Assembly (NCBI GenBank): GCA_950295325.1
Contig: OX485805.1
Coordinates: forward strand, 4,216,501 to 4,280,500
Direction: 5' to 3'
DNA from: Polytrichum commune
Taxonomy: Eukaryota; Streptophyta; Polytrichopsida; Polytrichales; Polytrichaceae
Length of the DNA: 64,000 nucleotides
In this document: in pieces, positions 9,801 to 22,900 of the stretch
Numbering within the stretch: position 1 is the stretch's first letter
Layout of the letters: every line of letters begins with the position of its first letter
Program-made: the position numbers and the translations under genes
Notes under the pieces: generated by a model
Seen by the model: the letters and a program-made list of their open reading frames with translations, nothing else
What the model was told of the DNA's origin: nothing
Databases searched by the model: none

Positions 9801-12800
9801 ACTCTATTTTAAAGCTCATTCGAAGACATTTGGAAGATGCACATGACTTTGTTGAGGTTGACTACTTTCTTCAGCTGTAGCTTTATTTAATAAAACTTTT
9901 AAAGCATGGTCCACTGTTCAGAAACCTAAAGAGAGCACCTTGTGTCATGGTAAGATAGGCAGGAGTTTTGTGACACATAGTTCTAACACACATCATTATT
10001 TATGTGTGTATCTGTTCTATTATGGCCAGTTGCAGATTCTTAGTAATCCCACTTTTTTCAATAGTTATATTTAGTTCTTGGAAAGAAATACAGTCCACAC
10101 TAATTGGAGGATTTATGTCATTCGGATGGGATCTTTAACAATATTGCCACATTTTTTGGTTTTTTCTTTTTATGTTATATGATATATCACACACTCCTTG
10201 TCCATTCCTGGTACAGGAGGATATTGGTGAAGTGGAGATAGGTGTTTGCAGGAGTCATTTGAGGGGATTGTAATAATGTTTTCGAAGAATACACACAAGT
10301 GTGGTTTTGTGAGGATCTAGTTTAGAAATTTTGGCGAAATATTTTGTTTAAAAATATGAAGGACACATTTCAGAAGTATCAAATTCTTATTGCGTATGTA
10401 TTATTTTATGTCCAGATTGAGACACCAATACTCACTAGGTCAACTCCAGAAGGTGCCCGTGACTATCTTGTCCCATCACGTGTACAGGTAGTTTCTTTGA
10501 CTCAGATTCTCCTCCGATTTTTGTTAAATGATCTTAATCTTGTAAGCTAAAGTAGAGTCGGGTTGTGAGCACATTTATTGGTGATTAAGTATCCAATGAG
10601 AGTCATAATCAACACTTGTATGACTTGTAATGATTCTGTTGAAAAACTAAACTGGACTTCTTAGATGTCTGGTCAGTTGAAGATCTGTATAATGTATTGA
10701 TGCATTATACATAGATGCTTCAGTGATCCAGCTAAGAGGATTTTGAGAAGAGTTGGACTTGGTTTGGCAGCCTGGAGATTTCTATGCCCTACCTCAGAGT
10801 CCGCAGTTGTTCAAGCAGATGCTGATGGTTTCAGGGTTCAACAGATACTATCAATTAGCAAGGTTAGTCATCTGGCAATTTAAATTTTAATGAAAACATT
10901 TGGTATGCAATTCTGAAAGCCTAAGTCAGCATCCATGAGTCAATTGAGTCTTGAAATGTCTAACTCCAACATTATACCTCTGTTCAAATTTCAATCAAAT
11001 CTTAATTTACATACACTGGCAGGTATTCTCAAAGGTCTAGGAATAGTCACTGCTGCTCCAGGGTGCCTTGTTACCCTGTTATGAGGTCACAGTCATGGTT
11101 CTCTTTGGCAACAGGTTGTGATTTCAACTACATGGAGGTTTTGTGAACTTGCTTCCAGCACTCATGAGCCCTCATCCAATTACTAATCCTGAGTCTAAGT
11201 CATGCTAAGACATAAGATTCTCAGCGTTTGTGTTCACTTAGCACACCCATGAAATAGGATTAGACTGATTTGCAGAAGTGACAAGAGCCTCACTTTCTGA
11301 ATTTGCTTTTGCGATGCCACAGGTGTTTTAGGGATGAAGATTTGAGAGCAGATAGGCAACCGGAATTCACACAGCTGGATATGGAGATGGCTTTCACACC
11401 ACTGGAGGATATGCTGGAGCTTAATGAGGGGCTTATGAGACATGTATGCTTTCAGACTTACCTCTGCCAAGACTTCCTTTGCAATAGCATTCTCTGCTAA
11501 TTTATCAGTCTCTCTGTCAACGTTTGTAACATAGATGCCTTTGGTCTGCTTATAATTCCAGTTCATGCAATATTCGTATGTTGCAGGTTTTCAAGGAAAT
11601 AAAAGGAATTGACCTTCCAAATCCTTTTCCAAGACTCACATATGCTGAAGCAATGTCCCGTTTTGGGAGTGACAAACCCGACCTTCGTTATGGTTTAGAG
11701 CTTGTTGAGGTACAGTTTGATTCTCATCTTTATATTGCTTCATTAACCTTCACACAAAATGTCCAGGTTAACCTTTGGCTATGGCATTTATGTCTGCATT
11801 TGCATACTGATACTTGGTCTCAATGATGATGGACTTGCTCACAACTATGGCATTTTTAATAAACTGACAGATTTTTCATGTTTTTGGCTCTTAAAAGGTT
11901 TCAGATTTTTTTGCGGGATCAAGTTTTGCACCATTTTGCAGCGCGGTAGATGAGGGAGGGTTAGTGAAGGCGATCACTATTCCAGGTGGTTCCTCAAAGA
12001 TATCAGCTACGAAGTTGAAGAAAGGTGATGTTTATCAGCAGGCAATCAAATCAGGGGCAAAAGGCCTTCCTTACTTGAAGGTTTTGGAAGGAGGTATGTC
12101 TCCATGTGGGCCAGATTGTGGCCTTTCCATAATCCTTGAATTAGACTAATTTAGGTCCTTGTCCATATTGTATAGCTTTGTTAATATCACAGATGGGTCA
12201 GCTGCTGTGGGTCACTCCTGTTGTTACCAAGTCCATATTATAGAAGAGGAGTCAAGTGATTTTTATTACATATTCTATCAATAGTGTACTAGTAATTAGT
12301 CCAATTTTATATCTTTTTCAATAGGCCTCAATTGTGGTATTATGTGCTCATTGATGGTTTCCTTTGTCTACCCTTCCTACAATTTGACTGCATGCAAATG
12401 GAGCTGTCCATTGATTCAGTTCATGCCTCTTTATTTCAGGAAACACAATGGTACACATTTTGATGCATCAAGCCTAGGCAGTATAGGCATACAAGTATAA
12501 GTTGCTCAAATTTGTATGTTAGATTGGAAACTAAGTGCTGGACATTAAATGATTGATTTTTCAGGCGAGCTTGAGGGTCCACCTGCCCTGGCTGGAAGTC
12601 TAAGTGAAGAGAAGAAGCAGGAATTTGGAGCGCGTTGTGGTGCTAAAGCAGGGGATCTTATCTTGTTTGCAGCTGGCCCAGCTCCATCTGTGCACAGAAC
12701 CCTTGATGCTCTTCGTACTTATCTTGCTGAAAGCCTGGGTATTATTGACAAGGTTTTGATACTAAACAATCTTAGGATTGATATTTGAATCTTCCCTAGT

Positions 12801-14295
12801 CATGGATTTAACAATGTTTTCAGCTTGTGCTTGCTGCATAAATGTGTTGCTCCTAATTTGATATTTATAAGGTGCATGATGTCTTTGTTCCCCATCTAAC
12901 TCTCTATCTTCTTTGTAATTGGGGATCTCCAGACTGCACATGCTATATTGTGGGTCACAGACTTTCCCATGTTCGAATGGAATGAGGATGAGCAGAGGCT
13001 TGAGGTGAGCAATTACTAACTAAAATGAATGCGATGAAGAGATGTTTCAGTTCCCCTCCAGGGCTCTATTGATATTTCTAAATGCGTAGCCTTTTAAGAA
13101 GAATTTAGAATAACTTGGTTCCACTGATGGTTGAATGTATCATAGAGGTACTTTTTCTGTGCAATTCATATGCAATAAAATTGGCTTTGTGAGGCAGGCC
13201 TTACACCATCCCTTTACAGCTCCACACCCAGATGACATGGGTGACCTCAGATCTGCTCGAGCTTTGGCGTATGACCTTGTTTACAATGGTGTTGAGGTGA
13301 AATTCATATCTATGTGTTGAAAGTGGAGCACAATACTTCATCTCTTAATCTGTTGCATGGGTTTTGAAACGTCATTAATTCTGCTTTACAATTTGTCGTT
13401 ATCAGATTGGAGGTGGTAGTCTCAGAATCTATAGAAGAGCAGTACAAGAAAAGGTGTTGAGTGCAATCGGTTTGACACCAGAGGAGGTGTGTATTTCTAC
13501 CTGATGCTTCGAACCACATTGCTTCATATGGCACTGAAGGACTCTGATCAGAGAGGATGCCAGTGTTTTAATTAAATCTTTCTTCCAGATTAAGTTAAAA
13601 CTGTCCACTTTCACTTATAACCCCCAGCTGCAGCAATCGAATCGTGGTTATTTGTCTTTGTAACTAACATTGAAGCCGGTTCACTGGTGCTGGGCAGGCA
13701 CAAGAGAAATTCGGATTCCTTTTAGAGGCACTTGATCTTGGTGCTCCACCGCATGGTATTTCCTTTGTCTCCCTCCTTGAGGCAGCATCTTCTTGTAATT
13801 TTCAATTGTGTCTCCATAGCTGGAGCTGTTTTTGCTTCATATGCATTCTTAAACACTAATAGGTTTTGCGAAAGTGTCTAATTGGTGGAAATGAGATCCT
13901 GTACATTTAGTTTACTTTTGCCAAACATCATGATAATCTGATGGGCTTGTAATTGCATGAAAACCCTCTCCAAACAAACAGGCAGAGAGTTGTGGATGAG
14001 GCTTTGGCAACACATTCTCAGAATTTAATACTTAAATCTTGGATCCTGAGTGCTTCATTATAGGCAGGCAATGACAGTTACTGATTTTCATCTTTTGTGG
14101 TGCCCATGTGCAGGGGGCATAGCTTATGGTGTCGATCGGCTGGTAATGTTACTGGCAGGTGAAACCTCTATCCGAGATGTTATCGCCTTCCCAAAATCCA
14201 CCACTGCAAGGTGTTTACTCACCAATGCCCCGGCACCTGTGGACCCCTTACAATTGAGCCAACTTGCTTTGAGAAGTACAAATAGCACCACATGA
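6841..14295 (+). CDS. Aspartyl-tRNA synthetase, bacterial type, organellar (15 exons)
   Basis: Attaches Asp to tRNA(Asp) (class II synthetase) in mitochondria and/or plastids. Exons: 6841-7278, 8886-9029, 9441-9550, 9745-9856, 10416-10487, 10771-10862, 11323-11443, 11587-11709, 11898-12093, 12565-12752, 12933-13004, 13198-13296, 13406-13486, 13698-13755, 14114-14295. All introns are GT-AG, all phases agree, and the total is 695 codons plus TGA. Residues 1-90 are Arg/Ser-rich and poor in acidic residues, like a transit peptide. An OB-fold anticodon domain follows ([14 protein letters not shown]). The catalytic core has QSPQLFKQ (301-308), motif 2 [16 protein letters not shown] (Arg326), a bacterial GAD insertion (about 420-545), HHPFT (559-563), GGGS (591-594) and motif 3 GIAYGVDR (Arg644). 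The ATG at 6841 is the first ATG; an in-frame TTG at 6820 is not needed. The length suits plant organellar AspRS. His130, in the segment SHG, is at the position that helps separate discriminating from non-discriminating enzymes. Confidence 0.95.
7279..8885 (+). repeat. AspRS intron 1: tandem array of about six 230-280-bp units
   Basis: The intron is built almost wholly of diverged tandem units. The landmark TCTGGAACAAATGC-type motif recurs near 7462, 7690, 7940, 8208, 8470 and 8748. Each unit also carries a CCTGCATTCAT-like motif, a pyrimidine and CACACA-rich stretch, GGGTTAATTGCA, GATGTTCATGAGAGATGG and GGATTTCTGTAGAATTTC. The first partial unit begins within about 20 bases of the 5' splice site. 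The array stops about 100 bases before exon 2. Confidence 0.85.
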
Positions 14296-17200
14296 TAATA
14301 TGTAGTATATGCACCCATTTCTCTTGCGAGTTGTCTTGCTGTTATTTCCTCATTTTTAAAATCATGAGCTGTTACTTCTACACAAATTCCTACTTGGGCA
14401 TCATGTTCCCATCACCTGGGGGGCCCGGGTCCACCTTCTTGTGCCCTTAACATTCATTTTCACGTGTCCACTTTGCAGTGCTTGCAGTAGAAGGTGAGTG
14501 AACTTGTTTATATTCAGATTTACACGAAAGCAATGGATATACTAGAAATACGTAGGCAGCGTGAATTGTGATACTTGAAGAAACAAGCCGCTGCTCAAAA
14601 AGCATGTCTGTATAAGTACTTCTCAGAGCTGTCAGGAGTGAGCGTATGTGGCAGTCTGACATTGGTAATTGTCAGGCAACATATGAGTTTTCCTGTAACT
14701 TGGAAAACAGAGATGGCCTGTATGCAGCGTGAGAATTGACAATGACAAATTTAATGTGGATCCTTGTTGGTTTCCTGCTCAAGGAATTGTGGGGTCAGGT
14801 ATAAGATTCAGCTCAGACTTGATAGACTGCAACCCTGGCAGACCAGATTGAAATGACCACCTGAGCGCAGTCACAAATGTGTGGTTGAAAGATACGAATG
14901 TTTTTGAATGCAACTGACATTCTACACAAAGTTCACTTTACAAAAGTGACCAGCCTTTGGTTTCAGACTGAATTACCTTTCAAAAGGACGTGGGGTCTCA
15001 ATACATGGGCACATACACAATCTATACAGACTTCACCAAGTTCAGAAATCTCATTTTATACACCAAAATTTTATCGCAAAACGTGCGTAAAACACCATGA
15101 GGTATCTATGTGTTTCGAAACCTTATTACACACGGTTGTCTTTTGTTGAGACAAATATATAAATATACTCATACTAGACATTGATGATCACAATACGTTG
15201 TCTGTAATTGCATCAAGGGCATCGCGCTGTGTATTTGAACTTAAATCTTCAATATCATCAAAGTGTGTGATTTATTTAAACCGTACACTTGAAGGATAAG
15301 TCAATTGTGGATAGGGTCGCTTTTGACATGATTGGTTAAAAATGAAAGTATGTAGCTCAAATACGCTATGTTGTGCTTGGAGAGGTCTAGTATGGGCCCC
15401 TTAGACACTTAGGGGCTAAGGTAGATGTGCCTAAATTGGTTTCTGAACTTTAAAATGACACTTATATTTGAGTGGTGTATGGTTGGGTGTGAACCTAAGA
15501 ACATACACCAAATTAACATGTGTTGAAAAGAGATTGGACCATGTACTCGAATTGTGTTAAGCATAAATGGGGGGAACCTACATGATTGTTTAATGACTCA
15601 AAGAATCTTTGATTTGGCAATTGATAAGATATCATACGAGCTCCGAAAATTATGAGGAAAGTGGCCATGTGTACGATTTGGATTTGTTAATCATCTTGCA
15701 CTAATTGCATGTTTCGTATCCTACAAGAAGTGGGTGTAGAGAGGAAAGTGTCCATTTGGGTCCCGCTTACCTAATTAGCAATGATATGTAGCCCTATTGT
15801 GGGCACTTCCAAGTTCCAACTCCCACATGCAATTGACCACATAAGGCTCGCATACCTTGATTTATGGACTTGTTTACAAAATGTATGTGCTTGAGGAGAA
15901 TGGAACAATGGCATGCACTATGAAACTTGTGTTGGTGGGTCTAGAGTGCCTTGTGTAATGCAAACTTGAGAGCAAATGGGTGTGTTATAGAAAACTGGGA
16001 GTTCTAAAGACTTCAAAGTGTGAGATGTAGAATTGCAATGAACCCCCTTCCAAGGAAGAATGTTGGTTTCTAAGGTATGCGGATGTTAGTATGTAATTTT
16101 TCTTAATTGGACACCTATATTTGAATGGTTTGTGGTTAGGTGTAAATCTAAGAATGCCCACCATAAAGACACATGTTTAAAAGAGATTGAACTATGTTTT
16201 CTATGTTTATTAACTATATTCCACTTGATACATGTCGAACATGCATTTCATACAATCATAACTAAAATAGGAGAGGCCCAATTTTCACTCCAAATTTTCG
16301 TCGGTGTGTCATCATAAATTTGTTAATGCAACACAAATTTCAAAACATAAATCTGACTAGTACAAGATGGAGAATAAGAAAATCAAACCGAATAACTCCT
16401 ACTTACCAAAGGTCGAGCTTCTTCACCATAATGAACAAGGTATGTGGCCATTACATAGGGCCAACACTTAGTGTGGCTTATGGGAAGTATGTGCAGCAAG
16501 GGTATAATTCTTTGGGGGTACTATCTTGGTGACAAGCAACTAAATGACCATTGAATTAGGTAATTTTTTAATTGTGCATAGTTTGTGGTACATTTCAATT
16601 ACTTTGAAAGGCCAAGGTAAGTCATTTTTATGAACCACATGTTTATTACAGATCAATAAGCAACTTGTCGCAAGAGTGCTATGCCCTATGATTATCCTCC
16701 ACACATGGGCAATTCTAGTCGGTTGTCCAACCAAGGCCAAACTTTGGCTTACTTCAGAAACCATCTCAAAAGACAAAGCTAAGAATTCATTGCAATGATG
16801 TTTAGCCTCAAAGAAATTTCAAAAATATAGAATACAAAACAGACATACATAAAATAGATATGCACTCAAGAACGACAATCGTTTCTTTTATTATGGAATC
16901 ATAGACCAATTACATGTGATTTATACCATGGTATCTTAGAAATGATATAAATTTAATATTCCAAACTTTATAATAACCTATATCATTTAAACCTTAAAGC
17001 CACATATTGTATGAGGCTTATGTTATTTTGAAACCGCTTCAAATTTTTTGATACCTTCAATAAAATCAAATAAACCTTATCTTTGGCTACACGTAGTTTC
17101 TAAATTTTGGGGAGTGTCAACCCAAGGGCCCTTACTGTGAGCATTCCGAGCTACATACAAATTTGGTTGCTAGATTGGATCAAGATTACCTAGTCAAATT

Positions 17201-19260
17201 CAATATGCGCTATAAAAAATGAAGATTATCACTCCAAGTTTTAAGATTGGGGTTGAAATGCAAAACTTAGAAGAGGTCAAAGTGGAGATTCTCATTCTCA
17301 TTCAACGACTGCATAGGCCCTCCCAACTTGTGTCAATAAATTGACCCTATACCAGTTTCTATAATTTAAGCACATAATCCAATCTTATTGTAATACATGT
17401 CTTTTAAGTGCTCATGTTAAAATGTAAGCCTTGTTGTATACCACTCTAATTTGGGTGTCCAATTCAAATGAGTGAACACAAGGTCCGCATGCCTTGCATA
17501 ATGCAACAACCTTAGATACCTCTTACATGTATGTAACTCCCAAGGGTTGGAGCATAAGGGGGTTCTTACATGTGGAATGCATTGGGCATGGTGCATTACA
17601 TTGCATAATGTATCGGTATTGGTGCATAATGTTTGGTAGAATGCACCAACACACCTATATTATGTCACGAGTTGTTGGGTTCTTATACAAGACTAAGTAT
17701 GTGTATGTGTGTGTGTGGGAGGGGGGGTATTACAAAAAATATGAGGACGGACCATTCCTATATTCAATTGTGGATTTCATAGACTCCTCAAAGGCATTTA
17801 GATTAGTGACAATTCTACCATGTTGCTAAGTTAGGCAAAGATTGGACCTCTAGGTCTCTTTTGGAGCATCCCTTATTAAACTAAGATTCAAGTATATTTG
17901 GCTTTATGTATGACATTTGGACAATTTCAACCACTAATATGATGTATACTAGATTGTGAAACTACACAAATATGGTGGTTGACGAACATGGAATACAGAC
18001 ATTCAATGTTGTGGTTATTATGTTGTTACTTTTATTGTTGTTGTTTGATGTTTTTGCCCCCACCAGTGCACATCCTTTATTATTTTTGGAAAAGTGATTT
18101 ATCCAAATATACTCAAATGTCAATTTACTAGGATTACATAGCCTTGAGGCACTTGCCTTTGGAACAAAGAGTGATTATATCAATGGTGTCACACACACGC
18201 TTAATCTAAATGGCCCCAATGTTGTTTGAGGTGGACCTCACTTGCATAGTCTCCATTGTTGTCAAAGCATTGTATCCTTTTCAAACATGTTGACACTTGA
18301 TACATTGCTCTTATGGGTTGCTGAATATATAAAACCGCACATGCAATTATTTGCTCTTTCACTTTCAATTGTGTTTAGCCCGCACCTTTAATTTAACTTG
18401 ATTAATATGAACGCAACTTTCCTCTTACTTACCTACCCAAGTTTACCCCTCTTTGTGGCTCATACTTACTTACACCTTTACCCCTCTCTACCCCTCATAA
18501 TTACGTGCAAGTTTACCCCCTCCCATAATCTCATTCATATTGCAAATGTTTCCCCACTTCTTGCATAGCCCAATCAAAATTTGCTAATTTGTCTCATCTT
18601 CGAACATCTATGGCGCTCTTAAAAAATTGAAAATCCATCAATCAAATAAAATAAAATCAAGTTGGAAAATGATATAATGAAGTCAGAGCAAAGTTCTTTC
18701 TAACTGCATTCCAACATTATGTTCAACAAGTGTGCAACATTTTCCTTAGCAATTATAACAAAGGGAGGAAAACATTGCTAGTTATAAGTGTTCAGCATTG
18801 TAATTGTCATAGTTTGTCAAATAATATGGTTATCATATGATAACTTTGGCAGGTATTGTTGTATGACTTAGATGGAGCATGAAGTGTGGTACTACCATCT
18901 ATTCCCACTTGTGGCATGTGCCATTGTTAAGTCTAATCATCAAATGTAATGAGTGCAAAACAAGGAAGCAATGCAACGCTTGCAAGTGGCAACCACTTCG
19001 ACCTATGGTGCTTCATTCCGTCAAATTATAGCTCCACATGCAAGGTTGTTCATATCCCTTCGTTCATCTTGTGTGAGTAGGTCATTCAGTTGGACATTGG
19101 CAATTAATTAGTGAAGTGATTAAATGACGGAAGATAAAATTGACATCAAGCCTTATGGTAGCATTCCGGTGGCATAATATATCAACAAGGGATCTCCTCT
19201 TCATGTGACCCTTTACATTGAACTAGTGCTCTTGCGGGTAGAGTTTGTGCTCTTTAGTTC
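14296..19260. other. AspRS 3' flank and gene-poor repeat region
   Basis: Roughly the first few hundred bases should be the AspRS 3' UTR, but no canonical AATAAA was identified with confidence. The rest holds no supported gene. It includes one good copy (15462-15755) and a partial copy (16108-16200) of a dispersed repeat of about 330 bp, and otherwise AT-rich, low-information DNA. Open frames near 17.5 kb and elsewhere lack recognisable motifs. Confidence 0.6.
15462..15755 (+). repeat. Dispersed 330-bp repeat family, copy 1
   Basis: Landmarks are TTTGAGTGGTGTATGGTTGG, CCAAGAAC-type and AAAGAGATTGGACCATG segments, then ATTATGAGGAAAGTGGCCAT and TTTCGTATCCTACAAGAAGT. The same ordered landmarks occur at 23486-23805 (+) and at 63378-63690 in reverse, with partial copies at 16108-16200 and 47344-47450. 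There is no coding potential and no clear terminal repeats. Confidence 0.7.
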
Positions 19261-19270
19261 TCCTAGATAA

Positions 19271-19500
19271 GGTCCAAGATGATCCTAAGTTACCGGGTGA
19301 TAGTGGAGAGGTACCCATTTCCAAATGGAGTGGTTGGCGGTTTGATTCCCGCTGTGAAATCTTCTCTTTACTTGACGGAAGAAATTACCTAAGTAGATAG
19401 GAAGCTAAGAGCCCACCCACCACAAGGTAGGTAGTAAATCCCAACAGGCTCAAATTCACGTCGAATTATCTACGTTGGTTGTTTATTTTTTTTATTTTTT
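19271..19500 (+). mobile_element. tRNA-derived SINE, copy 1
   Basis: Starts GGTCCAAGATGATCC and carries a pol III B-box-like sequence, GGTTTGATTCC, about 95 bp in. It then has a non-tRNA body with CCCACCCACCACAAGGTAGG and CAAATTCACGTCG, and a T-rich TTTATTTTTT tail. A 9-bp direct repeat, TCCTAGATA, flanks it (19261-19269 and 19500-19508). Three relatives lie at 20.6, 21.3 and 62.9 kb. Confidence 0.82.
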
Positions 19501-19589
19501 CCTAGATATCCACCCCCTCCATGCTAGATGAGTACGTTGGTTTGACTATAAGATGCTTTGGTACCATGTGTTACCTCGTTTAAGAGTGT

Positions 19590-20614
19590 TTGATGTACGA
19601 CTCATGTGATCATGCCCTTAGAAAGGAAGAACATGTAAATACCCATCATCCGCCACATCTTTTTACGGTGGGCAAAGTATCCCAGCATTTTAAAGAAGAA
19701 CATAAACATTACTTAGTTGCATGGTCGTGTTCCATTCTATATTTAGCATATCACATGGGCCTCCATTATTTTACTTTCATGGGAAGAACCTTAGAACATA
19801 GGAAGAAACCGACACCGGAACGAATATTGAATAATGCCATTATGAATGGTAAGAATAATGTGAATAGTATTGGCATTTGCAATGATACTGCTCCTATGAA
19901 TAGTATCTTCAAGGAATAGTATTGAGATGAGCAATGTATCTTGAGAATATTACTTGACTGAACATTGATTCTTGCACATATTGCCGGGAGTACAACTCCA
20001 CCCGATTTTTCGAGTTCAATCTTAATGTGTAATCAATAAACAAATATTCTCAATTTTGTCTGGGGGCCACATAATATAATTGACATATTCCAAGGTCATG
20101 GAACCGACTCACATAGCTAAATGATGTTATGTGTTAGCTCAAAGCGGGATTACTAATAAAGGGTCGTGTGTGAGAGTTAGAACAAATGACATCATGATTT
20201 GTGCCAAAAAAAACAAAGGTATCTATCTATTATATTTTAAAGAAGGTGAACTTGCCTTTGACTCCCATTTGGTGGTCTTAGAAGACTAATGACAACATCC
20301 TCCAATTTTCGTCCAAGAAATGCGGAAATTTTCTCACTACTAAGCTTTCTCATTCTTGTTCAACATAATCCAAATGGGGCCTACCCATCAATGACATAAA
20401 CTTTGATTGGAGAAAAACTTGGCAACAAGATCAAGGTGGCAAAGAAGCATCTTTCAAATGGTCATTGTGGCCTCGTGCCAAGGTTGCTCGCTATATATGT
20501 TTGAATCGTACATGTTATCATCTACGTCTCACCAAAAGATGAGTTATAAATTTTGAGACCGTCCATAAGCGCAAATTGTGCGACAATGAAGTGTTAACAA
20601 AAATTTTACATAGT
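19590..20614. other. Spacer between SINE copies
   Basis: There is a 109-codon open frame at 19590-19919, but it has no recognised motif, begins just after a SINE and shows no codon bias different from its surroundings. I do not call it a gene. The rest is AT-rich and unremarkable. Confidence 0.5.
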
Positions 20615-20624
20615 GGTTAGTGAA

Positions 20625-20885
20625 GTCCGAGATGACCCTAAACTACCAGGTGATAGTGGAGAGGTACCCATTTCGATTCCCACTGTGAAATCTTCTCTCT
20701 ACTTGACGGGGAAGGAAAAGAAAAGAAAAAAAGAAAAAACTTAGGTAGGAAGACAAGACCCCACCCACCGCAAGGTAAGCAGTAAATCACACCTTGTACC
20801 AAGAAGATTCTTGAGCATGGTAGGGCCAACAAGCTCAAATTCACGTTGGATTACCCAAGGTTGGGGTTTTTTTTTGGGGGGGGGG
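20625..20885 (+). mobile_element. tRNA-derived SINE, copy 2 (partial tRNA-like head, T/G tail)
   Basis: Starts GTCCGAGATGACCC and follows the family body (GTGATAGTGGAGAGGTACCC, CACCCACCGCAAGGTAAG, CAAATTCACGTTGGATTACC). Part of the B-box stretch is deleted after TACCCATTTC. The tail is unusual: a run of T followed by about a dozen G. The flanking direct repeat GGTTAGTG (20615-20622 and 20886-20893) marks the insertion. Confidence 0.78.
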
Positions 20886-21331
20886 GGTTAGTGGACCTTC
20901 TAAGAATAGGCTTTTGAAGACACCTTAGGAGGCAAAACTAGGTTTTTTGCGACAAACTCGTGACAATATTAGGTTGTTGTGCACTTAGAGGAATTGCTTA
21001 TTGGATCACATGAATTTGTCGGAATGTCAAAGCATGAAACCAAGAAAATTCACCCTACTAGAAAATAGAAAGACACGGTGCGGGAACGCCTCCTCAATTA
21101 TGGGTGCTTGGGGTGGAGGGAAACCCAATCCGACATGAAAGCCACACCTATTCAAAGGGAATGGTACCTTGACCAATTTGACAAACCGTGAGGACCCCAC
21201 AAGCAACTCCCAATGTCCTTTGTGAGTGCAATGAAGATGTTATCGAGTGGGGAAATAGGCAGCCTTTGCAAACTGACACGGGTTTGATTGCATGCTTGCT
21301 CACGATGGATCTTCATTTTCTTGCTTCGAGG

Positions 21332-21601
21332 AAATAAATAATTAAATAAATAACCAACGTCGGGCAATCCGACGTGAATTTGAGCATGCTGGTCCTACCC
21401 TGCTCAAGAATTTTTTTGATGTAGGGTGGGGTTTACTGCCTATCCTGCAAGTGGGTAGGCTCTTGGTTTCCTACCTACCTGGCTAGTATATTCCGTCAAG
21501 TAGAGAGAAGATTTCATAACAGAAATCGAACCGCCAACCACTCCATTCGGAATTGTGTACCTCTCCATTATCACCCAGTAGGTTAGGGTCATCTCGGACC
21601 A
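21332..21601 (-). mobile_element. tRNA-derived SINE, copy 3
   Basis: In reverse orientation this has the full family structure. Its 5' end on the minus strand is GGTCCGAGATGACCC, the B box on that strand is GGTTCGATTTC, then come the body and a tail of TTATTTATTTAATTATTTA type. The flanking direct repeat TTGCTT(C/T)GAGG (21321-21331 and 21602-21612, one mismatch) bounds the insertion. Best-preserved copy together with the one at 62.9 kb. Confidence 0.83.
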
Positions 21602-21612
21602 TTGCTTTGAGG

Positions 21613-22334
21613 ATAGGTTAGTTGGTTACGGTAAGTTAGGTAAGCTTACAATTTCAAGTGGAGGCCTCTTAAGCACAGTCCAAGGTCATGGGTTTTTCTC
21701 ATGGTTGTAGATTTAAAACCCTTGTAATGGAATAACGTCCACTGCTCAAAAATAGAGGATAATAATTAATAAAATCAATGAATGATTTTGAACATACAAA
21801 AATTGTAAAATCATTATCTAAAAATATAAAAATGTTGAAATAACATCATATACTCTTGATTATTGGTGTGATGATCACAAGTTTTAAAACACTCTCCTCA
21901 AATATGTGTCACATTGTAATACTACAAAATGTTTTATTACATTATACACCACCCCTAGGGTTACTTTACACTAGACCTTGAGGGCCCTTGACTCTTGATA
22001 TATAAATTATGTGATTAGTCAAGAAGCCAATGACAATCCATGTACACCTTCCAAATATTATATTGTCATGGTGGGACACGAACATGAACATGTGTTGGGG
22101 TCCCTCAACATGGGCCACTTTCATCACAAAATTTCACACTAACTTAGGCCACTTTACACACAAGCCAAGGGCCGTAACCAAGAAAATTACTCAAAGGTTG
22201 TATTGTTGAAATTACGAATCTAATTTTGCAATGTTGGGTCCTTCAACATGGTCCACTTTCACTCCGCATTAAGCTTGAGGGACCATCGATTGCAAAATTG
22301 AATTCATGATTTCAACGGTACAACCTTTGAATAC
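21613..22334. other. Intergenic, repeats only
   Basis: No gene seen. Segments around 22070-22330 (landmarks GGGCCACTTT, CCAAGGGCCGT, CAATTGCAAAATTG-like) recur in diverged form near 27890 and 30040, so this is dispersed repeat DNA. Confidence 0.5.
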
Positions 22335-22612
22335 ACTCTAATCTCCCTAGTATTATGCTCGTGGCAACCAAAGTGCACATGATATTAAGGAGGTTATTAC
22401 TATTAACATGGATGCATGATAATAGAGAATTAGTGTAGCACGTGACATTATGAAATACCACAAAGTCCACACTACAATAATGACAATGATGACAACGTGA
22501 TGCATGTGAGCAAGTGATTTAGATTCTTTAGTAGATTATTTAATGTCTACAATTGTGATATATGGGAGGGAAATGTGACAACAAGGAGGGAGATTTAAAC
22601 TGAGCACGTCCA
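22335..22612. repeat. Left arm of a 275-bp inverted repeat pair
   Basis: This segment, starting ACTCTAATCTCCCTAG and ending near GAGCACGTC, is a close inverted match to 25297-25572. Shared landmarks include CATGGATGCATGATAATAGA and GAATTAGTGTAGCA near its start and GATATATGGGAGG, AATGTGACAACA and GGAGGGAGATTTAAA near its end. The arms enclose about 2.7 kb that includes the pogo-like element. Confidence 0.75.
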
Positions 22613-22637
22613 TCCCCTAGGGTTTCACGATGTAAAG

Positions 22638-22900
22638 TGCCATGGTCTCCTAGTTTTATGTTAAGCCTACCTCCAAGAGGCGGTTTTTGAAAATAGTCCA
22701 AGTCACCATGAAACACAATCCATTCAATGCCATGTAGGAATCCACATAGACTTTACATCCACCTTGCATTCACATGCTCCGTTGGTCCCTCAAGCGCAGT
22801 GTGAACCGAACTTGAACCGGCACCGGCCTTTTCCACCAATGAGAGTGCTTGAAGTGCACTGGTCACGGGCTCTCAGTCTCTCGTGTGTGAAGTGGTTCTT
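22638..22900 (+). repeat. Dispersed repeat pair, copy 1
   Basis: Shares ordered landmarks with 30287-30545: GGTCTCC, CTACCTCCAAG, CCATGAAACA, CATGTAGGAATCCA, TTGGTCCCTCAAGCG and GTGTGAAG. Same strand, roughly 80% alike by eye, noncoding. Confidence 0.65.

Noticed and set aside
19590-19919. 109-codon open frame as a gene
   Set aside because: No motif, no codon bias, no splice context, and it lies between SINE insertions.
21604-21720. Another tRNA-like SINE head just right of SINE copy 3
   Set aside because: GGTTAGTTGG and GGTCATGGGTTT resemble A and B boxes only loosely, with no tail or duplication found.
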